The position numbers were made by a program, and so were the translations under genes. DNA of 46,848 nt, taken from positions 124,840-171,687 of the forward strand of contig BJOX01000222.1 of assembly GCA_009731375.1 (NCBI GenBank), written 5' to 3'. Below the pieces are notes generated by a model. The model was not told where the DNA came from, made no database searches, and saw only the letters and a list, made by a program, of their open reading frames with translations. Of the stretch, positions 25,050-35,020 are shown in pieces. Positions within the stretch are counted from its first letter, which is position 1, and each line of letters opens with the position of its first letter. The DNA comes from Paulinella micropora (Eukaryota > Cercozoa > Imbricatea > Euglyphida).

Positions 25050-25570
25050 TATCATAATTAAATGTCTCATAATCAAAATACAAACTTGCTATACGGGGCT
25101 GGCTTCTAAATAAAGTTCCACCACTTCCTGTCTTATTTACTATAAATATGACATATCTGGCGTTAACATTTGAAGCGGGTGTATATGTTTTCGTTGTTTG
25201 ACTTGCCCATGCCTGACCTGTTTGACTATCCCATAATGTATATGTCGCATTGTCTGTGCTCGTTCCAACATACCAAATATTCGGGGTTGTTTCAATAAAG
25301 TTAGCAGAAGAAGACCGCACATAATATGTTTTTATCTTGTATATCGCTCCTAAATCTATTTTTATGTATTCGCCTGTGTATCCAACACCTCCCCAAGTAT
25401 TCGTAGTTGCTGGCACTCTGTTATATACTCCTGTCGTGTCGTTGTAATAAATAGCCGTCGTCCAGTAATCGTTCTGGTCGGCATTAAAAGCATAATATGC
25501 TGGATTGTATTCATTAGAGGCAGAAGCGACGAATGGAGAAGGAGTTGTATTGGTCGTCATAGTCTGCGGT
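25050..25570 (-). other. F5/8-type (discoidin) carbohydrate-binding-like domain in fibre B
   Basis: Segment reading SNEYNPAYYAFNADQNDYW, GGVGYTGEYIKIDLG, AIYKIKTYYVRS, NARYVIFIVNKT: the order (ragged N-terminus with AFDxxxxTxW-like motif, then GxYIxIDLGxxYxI, then RYVxFxxxK) is that of galactose-binding-like F5/8C domains. This would bind sugars. No counterpart was seen in fibre C. Confidence 0.6.
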
Positions 25571-26865
25571 GCGGTGTATAAAGTAAAAGGAGAAGCCCCA
25601 TATTTTACATCGCCCGTCATTGTTCCGCCTGATAGAGCAAGGAAAGCCAACGACCCTGTTGAATTTGCCCAGTTTGTGCCGTTGTATGTGAGTAATTGAC
25701 CATTCGCGGGAGTTGTAATAATAACATCGCTGTGTGTATCTATTGAGCCACTCGCAGACACTTTCGCCGTGTTCGTATCGTGCTCCGTAAATAGAGTAGA
25801 TACAACACGCCCATTAAGTGAGCCAGTATTCGTTATGTTTTGGCTGTTCATATTTAAGCCGCCATTTGCTGTTATCGCACCACTTGCTGTGAGTGTGGTT
25901 GTTGATACTCCCGCACTTGCTGTTATTAATCCTTTTGTCCATAAAGTCCCGTTAAGACCATTCATTGACATTAATAGTTGCTCGCCTGAATTTTCCCATA
26001 TAAAACCCATCGTAGCATCATTAGCAACTCTACATCTAAAACTGAATGAAGCAAAATCATTTCCTGAAACGGCTAAACCATTCGCTAAACTTCTAGTGTT
26101 TCCACCCCCACCAGAAGCCGCATAAATTCCCCAGCTTGTGTTTGTTGTATCCCATATAAAAATTCCTTTCGCATTCGTTCCATCTGTTGTTCCTTGAATT
26201 CCTATTTTTACACCACTAGCATTCGTTGCTGATGTTAATGTTCCTGTGTATGTAATACTCGCGTTTGCTGTAATTAATCCGCTAGTGGTTATTGCTTTTG
26301 TTGTTAATAATCCCGCTGTGTCTATTGCTATTGCCTCTGTTAATGTTATGGATTGGCCGAGTGTCCCGCCATTTTTGTAATTGAAACTGAGTTTATTTGA
26401 GTATTTTGCTATTTGAAAATTTGAAGAAGCATTTGAAGATAATATGTTCGTTCCGTTGTAATAGCAATCAAAATATAGATTAATGTTATCGTGTGCCCAG
26501 TTCAATAATTGAAATGTGGGGTAAGCATCTGCCGTTGTTATTGCCTGTAAGTGTGCTCCTCCAATATTTGAAGCCGTCCCGTATAATTCTAATCCTCCTG
26601 TCGCCCCATTAAGTGACTTTGACGAGTTGCCTATGATTATTGGTCGGCTTATATTTGAAGTTAATGAAGTTGTTATTTTGTCGCTAAATGTTTTATTTCC
26701 TGATATTGATTGGTCGCCTGTTAGTTTCACGACAGAAGTATCAAGGACAGAGACATCAATACCGTCAACATTACCGACATTTGATATAGCAAATCCGCCC
26801 ATATTCAACCCCGCCGTCATATTGGCTGTGCCGTCTAATCTAAGAAACGGGGAATTCGTATTTCG

Positions 26866-26875
26866 NNNNNNNNNN
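26866..26875. other. 10-N assembly gap in fibre repeats
   Basis: Ten N bases inside the repeated fibre region, following TTTCG and preceding TCCTGTGCTATAAAT; in intact repeats the join reads TTTCTCCATTGCCCTGTGCTATAAAT, so only about 9-10 bases are missing and assembly of repeat units may have failed here. Confidence 0.9.
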
Positions 26876-28150
26876 TCCTGTGCTATAAATAAGTAGTTGA
26901 TTGTCTGCTGCTGTTGATATGATAACATCGCTGTGAGTATCAATCGAACCATCGGCTGACACTTTCGCCTTATTCGCATCGTGCTCTGTAAAACAAAGTT
27001 GAAGCAACTCTTCCATTTAGTGAGCCCACATTTGTTATATTTTGACTGTTCATATTTAGTCCGCCCGTCATGTTTGCTGTCCCATCTAATCTAAGAAACG
27101 GAGAGTTTGTATTTCTCCATTGCCCTGTGCTATAAATGAGCAGTTGATTGTCTGCCGCATTTGATATGATAACATTGCTGTGTGTGTCTATGCTGCCATC
27201 TGCCGACACTTTCGCTTTGTTCGCATCGTGCTCTGTAAACAAAGTTGAAACAACTCTGCCATTTAGTGAACTAACATTCGTTATATTTTGACTATTCATA
27301 TTTAGCGCCCCAGTCATGTTCGCTGTTCCATCTAATCTCAGAAAAGGGGAATTCGTGTTTCGCCATTGACCTGTTGAATAAATAAGCAGTTGATTGTCTG
27401 CGGGTGTGCCCGTAATTACTACATCGCTGTGTGTGTCTATTGAACCATCCGCTGACACTTTCGCATTGTTCGCTATGTGTTCTGTTATCCAATCATCAAC
27501 ATCTTTTGTATTCAATAAATTAACTCCTGTTATGTTCAAATATCCTCACATATTAATATTGCCGAATTCATCAACATTTATTGGAAAGGTTTTATTTACC
27601 CAGTTTATTGAATTATATGTTAGATAACTATTCATCGCCACTGGTCCGGTTATGACTACATCAGATAGTGTGTCAATTGACCCCAGGGTGGTATTCCTCC
27701 ATTTACCATCCACGTCATTATAAGTTAAGTATTGACCTACCGTCGGTGTGGATATGTTAGTGTCTATCAAATTGTATAAGCTGGTTTGATGCGGATTACT
27801 AGTATTAGAGCGGTGTTGAGTTGAGGCTTTAACTTCGTCATTGTCCCTAACTCGTTGCTCGGTGTAGTATAGATTTTTTCCTTCTTTAACGTCCGCCGTG
27901 CTTTTGGTAGCCAGTCGTGTGTCAAATCGCGCATTCGTAAAATAAAGATTTACCGGGTCGGCATCTTCTGGCACTCTATCAGTATTTAAGCCCACTATGT
28001 TCGTGTTCGTTAAATCGAGGCTGGCTATATTTAGACTATCTGTGGAGATTTCATTCAAGCCTAATAGCGATTTATATTGCGACATCGTTATATATTATCT
28101 TAATTAAAATATTATATTTAGGAAAATATACCAACCCATAGCAAACAAGT

Positions 28151-28636
28151 ATGCCGGGTAAATCTTCGGTAGAAAATCTTAAAATTGCTAATGCGAGGCG
28201 AAAGGAAAAGGCTAAGCAAAGAAAGATTGAGAGGGCGAGGGAATTACTAGCTGAGGAAGAGGCAAAGAATGTGAAAGAAATGACTGATGAACAGCGGATG
28301 GACAACACAGCTAAGAAGCAGTTAGCGAGAGATATGATTGATGGTAGAGATGGTGAGCCAATCGAGGAGAGTAGTGAAAGTGAGGAAGAGGTCGAACAGG
28401 ACTTTGTAGATATCGTCGCGCGACGTGTTGCGGGTATGAAATTAAAGACTAAACAGAAGAAGTCGAAGAAAGCGGTAAAAAAGAAATTGCCTGAACTAGA
28501 AGAAAGCGAGAGTGAGAGCGAGGAAAGCGAGGAAGAGGAAGAGCCTAAACCTAAGAAAGGAGGGAAGAAGACTGGCCGTGTTAATGTCAATGTTTACGCA
28601 GGACAGCCGGAGAAGTCAAAAAAAAGAAAACAATGA
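28151..28636 (+). CDS. Acidic/basic low-complexity nuclear-type protein, copy B
   Basis: 161-aa highly charged protein: a basic helical N-terminus (IANARRKEKAKQRKIERARE), an acidic Ser/Glu tract (ESSESEEEVEQ), a Lys-rich tract, a second acidic tract (ESESESEESEEEEE), and a conserved C-terminal motif GRVNVNVYAGQP. The copy C homologue (33568-34085) shares the layout and the ending ISVNVYNNTP. It is divergent from the fibre gene (65 bp between starts) and upstream of the integrase in both copies. Charge layout suggests a DNA- or chromatin-binding partner, perhaps of integrase; no known domain. Confidence 0.6.
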   Translation: MPGKSSVENLKIANARRKEKAKQRKIERARELLAEEEAKNVKEMTDEQRMDNTAKKQLARDMIDGRDGEPIEESSESEEEVEQDFVDIVARRVAGMKLKTKQKKSKKAVKKKLPELEESESESEESEEEEEPKPKKGGKKTGRVNVNVYAGQPEKSKKRKQ

Positions 28637-28666
28637 TACATCTAAGATATTTTTAAAGTTTTGAAC

Positions 28667-28924
28667 CTACCACAAATAATGATAAGAATAATAATTAGCA
28701 TACTCTGGATTGTTGTATGTTAATTCCCCTTTTGAATTTCTTATAGCTTTTGCCCTCGCTCTATAGTTTCTTCTTCTTTCTTTGTCTAAGTGGTCGAGAC
28801 GCGCATATAGCCCTATGCGGTCTTTGTAATGCTCATATCTGACGTCGCCGAAATGAATTGTTTTTCCTTTTGGTGTAGTAGTTGTATATTTTTTATTTTT
28901 TACGCCCGACTTTGAAAATCTCAT
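28667..28924 (-). CDS. DUF5754-like small protein
   Basis: 85-aa basic protein: RFSKSGVKNKKYTTTTPKG, KTIHFGDVRYEHYKD, LDHLDKERRRNYRARAKAI, and a C-terminal SYHYLW. This is the layout of a small family widespread in large DNA viruses and polinton-like viruses: KKY-x(n)-GK-IHFG, YxxYKD, HxDxxRRxxYxxR, ending LLW or YLW (DUF5754 as I recall it). Function is unknown. Its ATG is only 8 bp from the divergent ATG of the next gene, so both share one promoter region. Confidence 0.65.
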   Translation of the reverse strand: MRFSKSGVKNKKYTTTTPKGKTIHFGDVRYEHYKDRIGLYARLDHLDKERRRNYRARAKAIRNSKGELTYNNPEYANYYSYHYLW

Positions 28925-28932
28925 AATATATA

Positions 28933-29217
28933 ATGAGTGAGATAAAAAATTTACCGCTCGATGTTCGTTTACACATTATGGACTACCTATATAATCATCG
29001 TAATATGGACTACCTATATAATCATTGTATGTATGACTTCACTAGTTGCTATGTGTGTGGATTAACTCTGTGTTTAGCTAACAGACAGATTACAGCAATT
29101 GATGATAGTTTTGATTGGTTTTATATGTATGAGTTTTGTTCTAATTATTGTTTTGAACTTGAAAAAAAAGAAAGATTAATATATAAGGATACAGCATTAG
29201 GTGTCATTAAGTATTAG
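28933..29217 (+). CDS. F-box-like, Cys-rich small protein
   Basis: 94-aa protein. The N-terminus IKNLPLDVRLHIMDYLYN has the LPxDVxxxIxxYL pattern of F-box domains, used to bind Skp1 in ubiquitin ligases. Two exact copies of the 9-residue segment MDYLYNH-x2 follow each other through a 27-bp tandem duplication (28978-29004, 29005-29031). The C-terminal part has Cys pairs (CYVCGL ... CSNYCF) that may bind zinc. Only the start of the F-box motif is recognisable, so the call is tentative. Confidence 0.45.
   Translation: MSEIKNLPLDVRLHIMDYLYNHRNMDYLYNHCMYDFTSCYVCGLTLCLANRQITAIDDSFDWFYMYEFCSNYCFELEKKERLIYKDTALGVIKY
28978..29031 (+). repeat. 27-bp tandem duplication inside F-box-like gene
   Basis: ATGGACTACCTATATAATCAT plus CGTAAT (28978-29004) is followed by a near-identical unit (29005-29031). 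The frame is kept, adding nine residues; few differences imply a recent event. Confidence 0.85.
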
Positions 29218-29241
29218 AACCGTGCTTCACAAAAACCGGAG

Positions 29242-30193
29242 ATGGCGAAGTCTCTGCGGATGGACGACGAATTACAAGAACTAAAAGAACAACAAGCATT
29301 AGAACTACATTTTCAGAAAAAACAAAGCAAGAAATGGAATACGATATGGGCTGATAAACTGTTGAAACAAGTGTTCGTAGATTTGGCTGATATGTCTAAG
29401 TTAAAAGATAAACCAGGTAATAAAAAATATGCCTTTATGTTGGTTTGGATTGACACTAATAGTAGATTTTTAGAAGTTAGACCGCTAAAAAATAAAACTG
29501 CGAATGAAGTATATACTGGTTTGAAATCTATTCCATATATTCCAGAAATCATTACAACAGATAGCGGAGGAGAATACAAAGGAGCAGTTAATAAATATTT
29601 TGATGAACATAACATTGAACACAGAACAGTTCAAGTAGGAGACCACAAAGCACTCGCAATAGTTGATAGAGTCATTAGAACTATTAGAAGGTGGCTTGAT
29701 ATACTATTTGAAACCAATGGGAACTTTGACTGGGTCTCATACATTGATGATATGGTCAAAGCTTACAATAATCGTTTTCATCCAACATCAAAGCTAGACC
29801 GATTGACATCATGAATGGAAAAGCTACTAATAAACAAAAAATTGAAAGAGATGAAAGTATTAACGAATTTGAACCAGGCGATAAGGTAAGACGAGAAGTT
29901 CAACGAAATCTATTTTCAAAAGGCGGACGAACTTGGTCAAAGCAGATATATACGGTTTTGGGTAGAAATGGATTTAAGATTGTGCTATCTAATAAAGAAC
30001 TAGTTAGCCCCCGTGAGTTATTAAAGACCAAGTTTGAAAAGCCAGTTGATGATGAAAAGCAAATTAACGAACAAGTTCAAGAGATAACGAAGGAGAAAAA
30101 AATTAAGCAACAGTTAAAAAAGAAGACATACAAACAGAAAACATAATTGAAACCAAACGACACAAAAAGAAAAAGATTATTTTTGATTTGTAG
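29242..30193 (+). pseudogene. rve-family integrase, copy B, two frameshifts
   Basis: Retroviral-type integrase of the Polinton kind. Core region: VFVDLADM (first Asp), WIDTNSRF, ITTDSGGEYKG (second Asp), then HKALAIVDRVIRTIRR, where the third acidic residue is Asp. An SH3/chromodomain-like C-terminal part follows (EFEPGDKVRREVQ ... KGGRTWSKQIYTV). Compared with copy C, the frame is lost near 29795 (CTAGACCG region) and again near 30118 in an A run; the C-terminus homologous to copy C ends at TAG 30191-30193. No HHCC zinc domain is visible at the N-terminus. Position at the outer right edge of copy B fits a Polinton terminus. Confidence 0.85.
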
Positions 30194-30407
30194 AAATTTT
30201 GCCGGGTCTTGAAATTAACCCGTATATCAAAAAAGGTATTTAGGGGAGTGGCAGCCAACTTCACCTGTAAGAATGTATTCGGGAGTACAGTCTTACATCC
30301 ACAACTTGTACCACTGTATTATTTTTTACATATCACATTTTTGGACAAAAACGATAAAATCTCTTTATATGACCGACTTTGTAAAAAATCGTCTGCGATA
30401 GCAAAAT
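30194..30407. other. Boundary between copies B and C
   Basis: No gene seen. The stretch after the integrase contains an inverted repeat TGTAAGA (30266-30272) / TCTTACA (30291-30297). The end of copy B and the truncated end of copy C should meet here or slightly to the right. I found no terminal repeats matching the PolB side of copy A. Confidence 0.4.
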
Positions 30408-33400
30408 TCAAAAGGAAGAGGGGGGGTGGAGCCTTAGAAACACCCCCCCCTCGTCCTCGTCCTTTTTTTCCGTATTGTTTTCACCATTTGATAATGAAGT
30501 CGACCAAGCATGTAATAATCCACCTGTGTTCATTACCACCGCATAACCTGAAGAATCTCCTGCTTTCATAAATATTTGGGGGTTGGTCGTATTTGATGGT
30601 CTTTTTCTTAATGTTAAAAATCCGCTGGATGCAGTCGTCATGCTTGTATCACTCTGAGCATAGAAATTTAAATCTTGATTGGTACTGCTTCCCGTAGCAT
30701 ATATTGAATTATAACCAAAACCAACTCCCTGTGTCCCGTTGCTGTGTCTGAATTCAACACCAGCAGAAGATGCTCCAAGATTGGCTGTGACATATAACCC
30801 GACTGGTGTAGCATGCGACCCACTTCTTGCTTCTCCGCGTATGTCGACTGTGCTATTAACAACAGATATCCCAGCATTTGCCGTTATTAATCCACTTGCG
30901 GTTGCCGTTGTTGTTGATATCCCCGCACTAGCCGTTATCAATCCTTTCGCCCATAAAGTCCCGTTTGCCCCATTCAATGACATTAACAATTGCTCATTAG
31001 AATTTTTCCACACAAAACCATCCGACGAAGCAAAACCAGACCTAAATCTTACAGCAAAGCCTGAAATATCGTTGCCTGCAACCGCAGACCCACCACCTAA
31101 TGATTTATTCGCCCCTGGCTGAGCCATATAAATACCCCATCCTGAGTTGTCTGTATCCCACAGAAATATACCTTGTCCATTTCCTCCATCTACTTTATTT
31201 TGAATAGATAACTTACAACCGCTATCTGCCGTTATTAATCCACTCGCCGTTAGTGTCGTCGTTGATATACCCGCGGTTGAAGTAATTGTAGTTCCCGTTA
31301 TTGTTCCACCATTTGTTATGTTGTTTGAGTTCATATCCAAAGCACCATAAAATCGCATACCGCCAGCATTGTTAAAACGGACAATGTCAGACGAAGCACT
31401 TTATTATCCAAAAGTTTTGAAATATAAAGACCTGCTCCTTTTACATCAAATGCTACATTCGTAAATACATAACCTCGTTGGTTCGCGGTTCCACTTGCAG
31501 CGGTATTTAGAGCAAATAAGAAATATTGGTAATCTCCTGATGTCTGTGAAAAGAATATATCTCCTCCATTTTGGTTTAATATCCTCGCCCCATTATATGT
31601 TATATTTCCACCATTAGTGATAGTTTGATTATTAAAATCGGCATTGTTCGTTAAAGTTAGATATTTTATCACAGTGCTTGCCCCATTAAATGTTTTACTT
31701 CCTGTTATGGTTTGGTCTGTTGTTAGTTTCACACAATTGTCATCCAGATATTGCCTATTTACCGCTTCATTCGCATTTTGTGGTGCTCCTAGATTAACAA
31801 TCCGACTACTATTACAATCTAAGCCCGTGGCATTAAACCACGCAACAATCGCTCCATCAATAATGAAACTGACTTTTTTGGCAATTATTTCAAAGTTATG
31901 ATTTACACCCGTGCCCATATCAAGGCATCCGATAGTTCCTATATTGGCTGTGGAGTTAAAAACCACGAATGTTCCTTTTGTTGTTGCATTAGTTGAATTT
32001 CCAGTTATTTCAAGGGCACTGCTAAATGTCTTGATTCCTGCTATTGTTTGGTTTCCTGAAGTTTTAACTGCCGAAGTATCAAGAACAGAAACATCCACAC
32101 CATCAACCAGATTCACATTTGATATGCTTTGATTTCCCATATTTAGTCCCCCCGTCATACTAGCAGTGCCGTCTAATCTAAGAAAGGGTGATGCCACGTT
32201 TCTCCATTGTCCTGTGCTATAAATGAGTAGTTGATTATCTGATGCTGATGTTATAATCACATCGCTATGTGTATCAATACTTCCACTCGCCGACACTCTC
32301 GCCGTGTTCGTATCGTGCTCTGATAGCCAAGTGATAGACCTGCCATTTAGTTGATTTACATTTGTTATGCTTTGGCTTTTCATATCAAGACCGGCACTTG
32401 GATTTATTATACTGCTAAATGTTTTAATTCCTCCTATGGTTTGGTCTCCTGTTAGTTTGACCACCAAACCATCAACTGCGAGATTTGCTAGATTAATTCC
32501 ATTATATGTAGAAGCCCCTGAAATAGCATAAGCATTCATATTTAGCGCCCCCGTCATACTAGCAGTTCCGTCTAATCTATGAAAGGGTGGTGTGGTGTTT
32601 CTCCATTGTCCTGTGCTATACATAATCAGTTGATTATCTGCTGGGAAGCCTGATATTGTCACATCGCTATGTGAGTCTATACTTCCAGCTGCTGACACCT
32701 TATTATTATTATTATCATTATGCTCAAATATCCATTCATCAACACCTTTGTCATTTAGTAAATTAACTCCTGTTATATTATTCCTTCCCATACTAATGTT
32801 GCCTGTTTCATCAACATTTATCGGAAATGTTTTATTTACCCAGTTTATTGAATTATATGTTAGATAACTATTCATTGCTATTGGTGTTGTTATAACCACA
32901 TCTGAAAGTGTATCAATTGAACCAAGGGCTGTATTCTTCCATTTGCCTTCTACATCGTTGTAAGTTAATTATTGACCGCTCACTTGTGCAAATATGTTTG
33001 TGTCTATCAAAGTATATAAACTTGTTTGGTGCGGATTGGAAGTATTAGAGCGGTGTTGAGTTGAGGCTTTGACTTCGTCATTATCCCTAACTCGTTGCTC
33101 TGTGTAGTATAAACGGCTTCCTTCTTTGATATCCGTAGTTGATTTTAAAGCGAGACGTGTGTCAAAGCGGTTATCAGTCCAATAATAATTAAGTCCTTCT
33201 TTTAGGTCTGTTGTTGATTTTAAAGCGAACCGACCATCAAAGCGGTTATCAGTCCAATAATAATTAAGCCCTTCTTTTAGGTCTGATGTTGTTTTTAAAG
33301 CGAGACGTGTGTCAAATCGGTCGTCAGTGTAATAAAGATTGATTGGGTCTGCATCTTCTGGCACTCTGTCTGTATTTAGACCGACTATGTTTTTGTTCGT

Positions 33401-33475
33401 TAAGTCTAAGTTAAGTATGTTTAGACTATCAACAGCCAATTCTGACAATCCCAAGAGAGACTTATATTGCGACAT
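30408..33475 (-). pseudogene. Modular fibre protein, copy C, broken and truncated
   Basis: Second fibre gene, start ATG 33475 (MSQYKSLLGLSELAVDS). After the shared N-terminus come tandem 24-residue units of the DRFDTRLALKTTSDLKEGLN type (three between about 33110 and 33340), then the ~80-residue GSIDTHSDV ... FLRLDGTASMTG repeats and GITASAGIST-like short repeats. TAA at 32969-32971 replaces a Tyr codon of copy B (GQYLTYND); the same frame then runs to 31331, with a frameshift near 31340-31400 before the 31358-30408 segment. The C-terminal S74 chaperone domain is absent: similarity ends at about 30480 next to a G/C-run hairpin. Confidence 0.85.
30419..30451. repeat. G7/C8 hairpin at the end of fibre C
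   Basis: AGGGGGGGTG (30419-30428) and CACCCCCCCCT (30441-30451) form a stem of about 10 bp around a 12-nt loop. It marks the place where the fibre gene loses similarity to copy B. Confidence 0.7.
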
Positions 33476-33567
33476 ATTATATTAAATAAATATTTTAATT
33501 TTTATTTTGTTAAATTATACTAACAAAAAATATAACTATCTCGTGTAATATCATTCATCGGTAATCA

Positions 33568-34085
33568 ATGCCGTCAAAAGAGGCTTCAAACGAAAACTGG
33601 AAGAAAGCAGTTCAAGCAAATAGAGAAAATGCTGAACGGCGAAGGACGAATGGGCTCGCGAACGGCTCCGCAAGAAGGGGGAACTGAAAGAAGCATCAGT
33701 GGAAGAACTTATTGAGACGGATGCTGAAGTTGGTGTTGCGAAAGAGATACTTAAAAATCCTGAGATTGAAGATGAATCAAGCAAAAGCGATAGCGAAATT
33801 GATATGTCTGAGGTTATTGCAAATCATATGCTTAGAAAGATAAAAAAGAATGCCAAAAAGCCCAAGAAGAAAAACACAAAGAAAGCACCACAACCCAAGA
33901 AGCCAGAGAATGACAGCGAAGAAGAAGAAAGTGAGAGTGAAGAAAGCGAAGATTATGAAACAACTGGCGTAAAACAGAGAGGTGGTAAAAAACGAAGTGA
34001 AAAAATATCAGTTAATGTATATAACAATACACCAAAGAATAAAGAAAAAAGTAAGGAAGCAGAAAAGATTTTTCTAAAGTTCTAA
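33568..34085 (+). pseudogene. Acidic/basic low-complexity protein, copy C, frameshifted
   Basis: Homologue of 28151-28636. Starts ATG 33568 (MPSKEASNENWKKAV) and loses frame at about 33640; an uninterrupted second frame then runs to 34085 through SEESEDYETTG and the conserved ISVNVYNNTP. The total length (518 bp) is one base short of a codon multiple. It ends 6 bp before the integrase start, and TCTAAAATATC lies between. Confidence 0.7.
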
Positions 34086-34091
34086 AATATC

Positions 34092-35015
34092 ATGAGTGAA
34101 AATAATAATATTCAACTTGCGAACACCGCACAAGAATTATTTCGTCAGACTAAACCGAGGACTAGAGGAACAACAATATGGGCCGATAAGGTATTAGATA
34201 TGGTTAATATTGATTTAATGGATATGAGTAAGGTCGCTACAAAAAATAAAAACTATAATTTTGCCCTTATTTGGATTGATATCCATAGTCGCTATGCTTA
34301 TGCGATACCGATAAAGAATAAATTTTCGACCACCGTTTTAGAAGCACTCAAGAAATTACCGAAGCCAAAAGCATACATATCAGACAATGGCGGTGAGTTT
34401 AAAGGTGCAGTTGGTGAGTGGATGAGAAATAATGGAATTGAACAATTTATGGTTGAAGTAGGTGATCATAATTCGTTAGGTATTGTTGATAGATTTGTTA
34501 GAACACTTAGAGAAAGATTACACATATTATGGGCTTTTAATCGTAATTTTGATTGGATAAGTTATATTGAAGATGTTGTTTATTATTATAACAAGAAAGA
34601 ACATTCAGCGATTAAGGCGGCACCAATTGATGTGTTTAAAGGAAATGATATAAGCCAACAACATAGATATGTTGATAAATATTTATTTAGTTTCAAAGAA
34701 GGAGACAGAGTTAGAAAGTTGAACAAGAAACACATTCTAGAAAAGGGAGGAAAGACTTGGAGCAAGCAAATCTACACCGTCAAAGCCCGTAAGGGATATC
34801 GGATTGTATTAACAAATGATGATGTTGTACCACCTAGACATTTATTAAAGACTGACGCTACCGACGATCCGGAAGAGAAAGATATTAATAAAGAACTGAA
34901 ACAACTAACTAAAGAAAAGCAAACAAAGCATTTACTTAAAAGAGAGGAGATAGACTCCGCCAACATTAGAACTTCTTCACGACTAAGGAAGAAAAAAGAA
35001 ATAATGGACTTGTAG
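34092..35015 (+). CDS. rve-family integrase, copy C (intact)
   Basis: 307-aa integrase. Catalytic core: Asp41 (VNIDLMDM), Asp98 (ISDNGGEFKG) and, 35 residues later, Asp133 in IVDRFVRTLR at the place where DDE integrases have Glu. The C-terminal part has an SH3/chromodomain-like module (FKEGDRVRKLNKKHILEKGG ... WSKQIYTVKARKGYRIVL, about 201-250) and a basic tail. There is no recognisable N-terminal HHCC zinc finger; the first 28 residues are low in structure. ATG 34092 is preceded by TCTAAAATATC. The only full-length integrase in the window; whether it is active with an Asp third residue is not known. Confidence 0.9.
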   Translation: MSENNNIQLANTAQELFRQTKPRTRGTTIWADKVLDMVNIDLMDMSKVATKNKNYNFALIWIDIHSRYAYAIPIKNKFSTTVLEALKKLPKPKAYISDNGGEFKGAVGEWMRNNGIEQFMVEVGDHNSLGIVDRFVRTLRERLHILWAFNRNFDWISYIEDVVYYYNKKEHSAIKAAPIDVFKGNDISQQHRYVDKYLFSFKEGDRVRKLNKKHILEKGGKTWSKQIYTVKARKGYRIVLTNDDVVPPRHLLKTDATDDPEEKDINKELKQLTKEKQTKHLLKREEIDSANIRTSSRLRKKKEIMDL

Positions 35016-35020
35016 TCTTT

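Larger units (their letters stand above)
23822..28085 (-). pseudogene. Modular fibre protein with discoidin-like and S74 chaperone domains, copy B, broken
   Basis: Phage-like fibre gene of about 4.2 kb. From the N-terminus (28085): MSQYKSLLGLNE, a DLTNTNIVGLNTDRVPEDADPVNLYFT region, repeats of about 82 residues (NITNV-SLNGR ... GSIDTHSDV ... FLRLDGTANMTG) spaced 246 bp, a discoidin-like domain (about 25050-25570: GEYIKIDLGAIYKIKTYYV), further repeats, and a C-terminal intramolecular chaperone domain of the peptidase S74 type (VSSDRRLKTDIK, about 24247-24280) with a terminal coiled coil. In phage fibres this domain trimerises and cuts itself off. Lesions: TGA at 27546-27548, frameshift near 26990, 10-N gap, frameshift near 24560. 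Likely attachment protein. Confidence 0.88.

Noticed and set aside
619-32971. Two in-frame TAA codons aligned with Tyr (619 in protease A, 32969 in fibre C) suggested a reassigned genetic code
   Set aside because: Intact genes such as both major capsid proteins, PolB and the zinc-finger protein end with TAA, and TAG and TGA also break other genes. Single-base decay is the simpler explanation.
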